Shown one piece after another: positions 60,688 to 64,000 of a DNA stretch of 64,000 bases. How positions within the stretch are numbered: the stretch's first letter is position 1; each line of letters opens with the position of its first letter. This DNA comes from Pedobacter mendelii. Lineage in GTDB: Bacteria > Bacteroidota > Bacteroidia > Sphingobacteriales > Sphingobacteriaceae. The translations under genes and the position numbers were made by a program. The stretch lies in contig NZ_BMDJ01000002.1 of NCBI RefSeq assembly GCF_014635725.1, positions 1 to 64,000 on the forward strand. The letters run 5' to 3'. The notes under the pieces are model-generated. The model worked only from the letters and a program-made list of their open reading frames with translations. It was not told where the DNA came from and did not search any database.

Positions 60688-61824
60688 ATGCCGGAAATTG
60701 AATTTGCTACAGATTACGGTTTAATATTAGAACGGATAAAGCATGTTGACCCGCTACTGTATTCCAGAACCAGGAATTTTATAGGTGGCGCAGTTAGTTA
60801 CCTGTCGCCCTATATTTCAAGAGGTGTTATAAGCTTAAAACAGGTTCAGCAAGAAGCACTTAGCAAAGGCTATGCTCCAGAAAAAATAGAAAAATTTTTG
60901 CAGGAATTGGCTTGGCGAGAATATTACCAGCGACTGTGGGAGGTAAAAAAAGATGATATCTGGCAGGATTTAAAACAAGTGCAACCAGATGTGCTACACC
61001 ATGATCTGGTTAAAGCTATAGTAAATGCAAATACAGGCATAACAACTATCGATAACCAAATAAAAAGACTATATGATTTAGGATATATGCACAATCATAC
61101 CAGAATGTATGTAGCCTCAATTGCATGCAATATCGCAAAAACGCATTGGCTTAAATCGTCCAAATGGCTGTATTATCATTTATTAGATGGAGATATAGCA
61201 AGCAATAACTGCAGCTGGCAATGGGTTGCAGGTGCTTTTTCATCTAAAAAATATTACTGCAACCAAGAGAATATTAACCGATATACAGAAACAGAGCAAC
61301 GAAATACATTTATGGATAGGCCTTACGAAGAAATAAACCAAATGCAGGTTCCTGATGAGCTTATAGAAAGAATCAATTTACCATTAAAAACAGTTTTGCC
61401 CACAACCTCACTACCTATTATTGATATAACACGACCAACGATAATTTATAATAGCTATAACATGGATCCTGAATGGAGAAAAAACGAAAATGTGAACCGA
61501 ATTCTCTTGTTAGAGCCTTCTCATTTCTACAGTTATCCGGTTAGCGAAAAAGTAATTAATTTTATTATCGCTCTTGCTAAAAACATACCTGATATCCAGA
61601 TTTACAATGGAGAAATTTCTGCAATAAAATCCTTGTATAATCAAAGCAATCTCTCTTTAAGCGAAGCATTTATTTCCAAAGAACATGTTGCTTTTGGGCA
61701 TTACCCTGGTATAAAGGATAGCTACGATTGGATGTTTCCTGAAGTTGTAGGAGAATATTCTTCATTTTTTAGTTACTGGAAACGCTGTAGTAAGTTCCTT
61801 CAAGAATATAACCTACAAGCATAA
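60688..61824 (+). CDS. Photolyase/cryptochrome-like FAD-binding protein
   Basis: The 378-residue protein starts directly with the FAD-binding helical domain of photolyases: GGAVSYLSPYISRGVISL (33-50), ELAWREYYQRLW (73-84), YMHNHTRMYVASIACN (133-148) and LLDGDIASNNCSWQWVAG (165-182). The usual N-terminal antenna alpha/beta domain is missing. Instead, residues about 245-378 form an alpha/beta-looking domain (RPTIIYNSYN, RILLLEPSHFYSYP, IQIYNGE). The order may therefore be permuted. It is probably a light-driven DNA repair or photoreceptor protein, with the FAD pocket Asn/Asp region intact. Confidence 0.85.
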   Translation: MPEIEFATDYGLILERIKHVDPLLYSRTRNFIGGAVSYLSPYISRGVISLKQVQQEALSKGYAPEKIEKFLQELAWREYYQRLWEVKKDDIWQDLKQVQPDVLHHDLVKAIVNANTGITTIDNQIKRLYDLGYMHNHTRMYVASIACNIAKTHWLKSSKWLYYHLLDGDIASNNCSWQWVAGAFSSKKYYCNQENINRYTETEQRNTFMDRPYEEINQMQVPDELIERINLPLKTVLPTTSLPIIDITRPTIIYNSYNMDPEWRKNENVNRILLLEPSHFYSYPVSEKVINFIIALAKNIPDIQIYNGEISAIKSLYNQSNLSLSEAFISKEHVAFGHYPGIKDSYDWMFPEVVGEYSSFFSYWKRCSKFLQEYNLQA

Positions 61825-61910
61825 TTTTTCGTAAAAACGCTTTCATAAAACAATAATTTAATTGAACTTGTTATATTCGCAAGAATTTAATATTGAAGAA
61901 GTATCTCTGA

Positions 61911-64000
61911 ATGAATTTTTTAGAATCATCCCTATTTAAGTCACTTTTTAATGATGATGTTCCAAGAGTTATACTTGAAGCGAACAATCCTGAATTTACG
62001 ATAATAACCTATAATGATGCGTACAAGGAAGCAACATATACCGTAAACAGAGATGTTAAAGGTCAATCTTTGTGGGTAGCTTTTCCTAAAGATAACAACA
62101 ACCCCGGATCCAGCACTTTAAACGATGGTTTGATTCGTGCGATAGAAACACTTCAAAAAATTATTCTTCCACCTTTTTCTTATGATATACCTTCATCAAA
62201 TGCGAAATCGATAGAGCCTAGTTGGTGGCAATTAGAGATAGAGCCAATTGTTGATAAAAATGGAAATGCTGAATTTTTACTCATCAAAACCTTAAATGTT
62301 TCCGATCAAGTTTCAGGCAGTAATACCATCAATAAATATATTGAAAGAGAACAAGTTTTAAGCCGAGAATTATCCAATACGCACGAAGAACTTGCTGCAT
62401 CAAATGAAGAACTTCAGACAAATCTGGAAGATTTATTAAGTACAAATGAAGCACTAACTACTTCAAGAAAAGATCTTCAAACTTTAAATTTAGCTTTAGA
62501 GAATAGAATTGAAGAACGAACAAAAGATCTTGAATATAGTCGTTTACTACTACAAAATATTATATCAACAGCAAATGTTGCAATGACTTTGTTAAAGGGC
62601 GAAGATTTAATTATTCAACTACCTAACCCTAAAATGCTTCTTATCTGGCAACGCGATTTAAAAGACGTGGTTGGCAGAAAGATAACTGACGTTTTTCCTG
62701 AATTAGCGTATCAGCGTTTTCCAAAACTTTTAGCTAATGTTTTTAATACAGGACAACCCGTAGCCATGCTACAGGTTCCGGTAGATATTTCTATGCCAAC
62801 TGGAGAAATAAAGCTTATTTATGTCGATTTTTCTTATGACCCCATATTTGGAACCGATGGAAAAGTTGAATATATATTAGCAACAGTTAATGACATTACA
62901 TCTCAAGTTGAAAATTTAATACAGCTTGAAGAAAGTAAATCAGAATTGCAGGCAATAACTGAAGAGTTAGCTGCATCTAACGAAGAATTATCGGCTACCA
63001 ATGAGGAACTGGCAACTACTAACGAAGAATTACAAGAGGCACAAGAAAGCTTGTTTTTAAAAAATGAAATACTTGCGGAAACTGAAGAAAATTTAAATCT
63101 TGCCTTAGCTTCCGGAAATTTAGGAATTTACAGCATAGAACCCTCAACTGGAAAATTTAATATTTCTAAAAAAGCCAGAGAATTCTATGGTTTACCTTTA
63201 AACGAAGAGATTTTATGGGCAGATGTAATAAAAACTGTTGTTCCTGAATATTTGCCGATAATTGAGAAAGCCCGGGCTGATGCCTTAGCTAAACTTATAC
63301 CTTTCGATGTTCAATACCCAATTATTCAAAGCTCTTCAGGAAATAGAAAATGGGTTAGAGTTGTTGGTAAAAGCGTTCCTAAAACAAAACTTAGAGATGC
63401 AAGATTTTTAGGTGTTATTATGGATATAACCGTAGAAGTTAAGCATAGATTAGTCATTGAAGAAAGCGAAGATAGGTTCAGAAACATGGCTGAAGCAACC
63501 GACGTTTTTATTGCTGTAGGAGATGCAACAAGTAATGCAACTTATTTTAATAACGCATGGGTAAGACTTACCGGGCGCTCTATGTCAGAATTATTGGAAT
63601 TAGGCTGGGCAGATTTAATTCATCCTGAAGATAAAGACCGTTATGTAAATATTTACATTTCTGCTTTTGAGAAAAAAGAACCTTTTAAAGCTGAATTTCG
63701 ATTACTTGCAATAGATGGCGAATACAGATGGCTTTTAGCAAATGGAAACCCTCGTTTTAATACCGACGGAGTTTTTATGGGATATATAAGTTCGAATGTG
63801 GATATTACAGAGCTTAAAAAAGATGAATTAAGAAAAAATGATTTCATTGGAATGGTGAGTCACGAGCTTAAAACACCATTAACAGCTATAAGTGGTTTCA
63901 TACAGGTGCTACAATCAAGAGCTAAAAAGAATGATGATAGTTATGCACTAAATGCTTTAAATAGGGCATATAATCAGGTTAGAAAAATGACAACCATGAT
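61911..64000 (+). CDS. Multi-PAS sensor histidine kinase (3' end outside window)
   Basis: From ATG 61911 an open frame of 696 codons runs to the window edge. It shows at least four PAS-like modules, two coiled-coil linkers with EELAASNEELQTNLEDL and EELAASNEELSATNEELATTNEEL repeats, PAC-like GEYRWLLANGNPRFN, and near the end the H-box FIGMVSHELKTPLTAI. The ATPase domain lies beyond the window. It is soluble by prediction. The light-linked cluster upstream makes light or redox sensing possible, but no cofactor residue is obvious. Confidence 0.85.
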   Translation, partial: MNFLESSLFKSLFNDDVPRVILEANNPEFTIITYNDAYKEATYTVNRDVKGQSLWVAFPKDNNNPGSSTLNDGLIRAIETLQKIILPPFSYDIPSSNAKSIEPSWWQLEIEPIVDKNGNAEFLLIKTLNVSDQVSGSNTINKYIEREQVLSRELSNTHEELAASNEELQTNLEDLLSTNEALTTSRKDLQTLNLALENRIEERTKDLEYSRLLLQNIISTANVAMTLLKGEDLIIQLPNPKMLLIWQRDLKDVVGRKITDVFPELAYQRFPKLLANVFNTGQPVAMLQVPVDISMPTGEIKLIYVDFSYDPIFGTDGKVEYILATVNDITSQVENLIQLEESKSELQAITEELAASNEELSATNEELATTNEELQEAQESLFLKNEILAETEENLNLALASGNLGIYSIEPSTGKFNISKKAREFYGLPLNEEILWADVIKTVVPEYLPIIEKARADALAKLIPFDVQYPIIQSSSGNRKWVRVVGKSVPKTKLRDARFLGVIMDITVEVKHRLVIEESEDRFRNMAEATDVFIAVGDATSNATYFNNAWVRLTGRSMSELLELGWADLIHPEDKDRYVNIYISAFEKKEPFKAEFRLLAIDGEYRWLLANGNPRFNTDGVFMGYISSNVDITELKKDELRKNDFIGMVSHELKTPLTAISGFIQVLQSRAKKNDDSYALNALNRAYNQVRKMTTM

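Overview
The window comes from a Bacteroidota genome, most likely family Sphingobacteriaceae (Pedobacter/Mucilaginibacter-like). The evidence is the AT-rich DNA, SusC/SusD and FecI/FecR modules, CTnDOT-type tra genes (DUF4134, DUF4133, DUF4141), RteC, promoters of the TTG / TAnnTTTG type and many TonB-dependent outer-membrane proteins. All functions below are inferred from reading the sequence; no database search was run.

Region 1 (1-2.4 kb) is scarred. An IS21-like end cuts a CBS-domain histidine kinase, a Fur-family regulator follows, and then a decayed CBM9-like gene.

Region 2 (about 2.5-22.4 kb) is the most interesting part: a class I lanthipeptide locus that appears to be built into a metal-starvation regulon. 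It holds a precursor with a double-glycine leader, a split LanB dehydratase, a LanC-like cyclase lacking most zinc ligands, a C39-peptidase ABC exporter, two ABC-2 permeases with an ATPase, a siderophore-type TonB receptor, a second outer-membrane barrel, a His/Cys-rich exported protein, a COG0523 (CobW-like) GTPase and a GNAT acetyltransferase. Five copies of the inverted repeat TGCAA-N5-TTGCA (one with a single mismatch) lie in the promoter or start regions of the transcription units. This is the expected spacing and symmetry for a Fur-family operator, and the Fur-family gene at 1448-1909 is the obvious candidate regulator. With COG0523 in the set, zinc (Zur) is the best guess. The working hypothesis is a zinc-regulated lanthipeptide that acts either as a secreted metallophore recovered by the TonB receptor or as a starvation-triggered antimicrobial.

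Region 3 (22.4-37.8 kb) is an incomplete integrative conjugative element. It has a membrane LuxR regulator, RteC, traE-F-G-I-(I-like)-(I-like)-J-K-L-M, a DUF3945-like protein, a histone H1-like protein, a large hairpin region that could be oriT, and a DUF932 cluster. No integrase, relaxase, coupling protein or traN onward is present in the window.

Region 4 (38-47 kb) carries a receiver protein, a DoxX-hemerythrin-TauE operon, and an AraC regulator beside a TolC/RND/adaptor efflux operon. A 47.23 kb repeat of the tRNA-Leu 3' tail plus terminator may mark the right edge of the integrated island.

Region 5 (47.5-57.3 kb) looks like chromosomal backbone: an ECF sigma/FecR/SusC/SusD/lipoprotein/cytochrome c peroxidase uptake operon, a MITE-like element, tRNA-Gly(GCC), tRNA-Leu(UAA) and a DoxX-like membrane protein.

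Region 6 (58-61.8 kb) is a photolyase/cryptochrome cluster (FolE, an atypical SDR, MarR, DUF2256, TIGR03643, a photolyase-like protein with unusual domain order). The window ends inside a multi-PAS histidine kinase.
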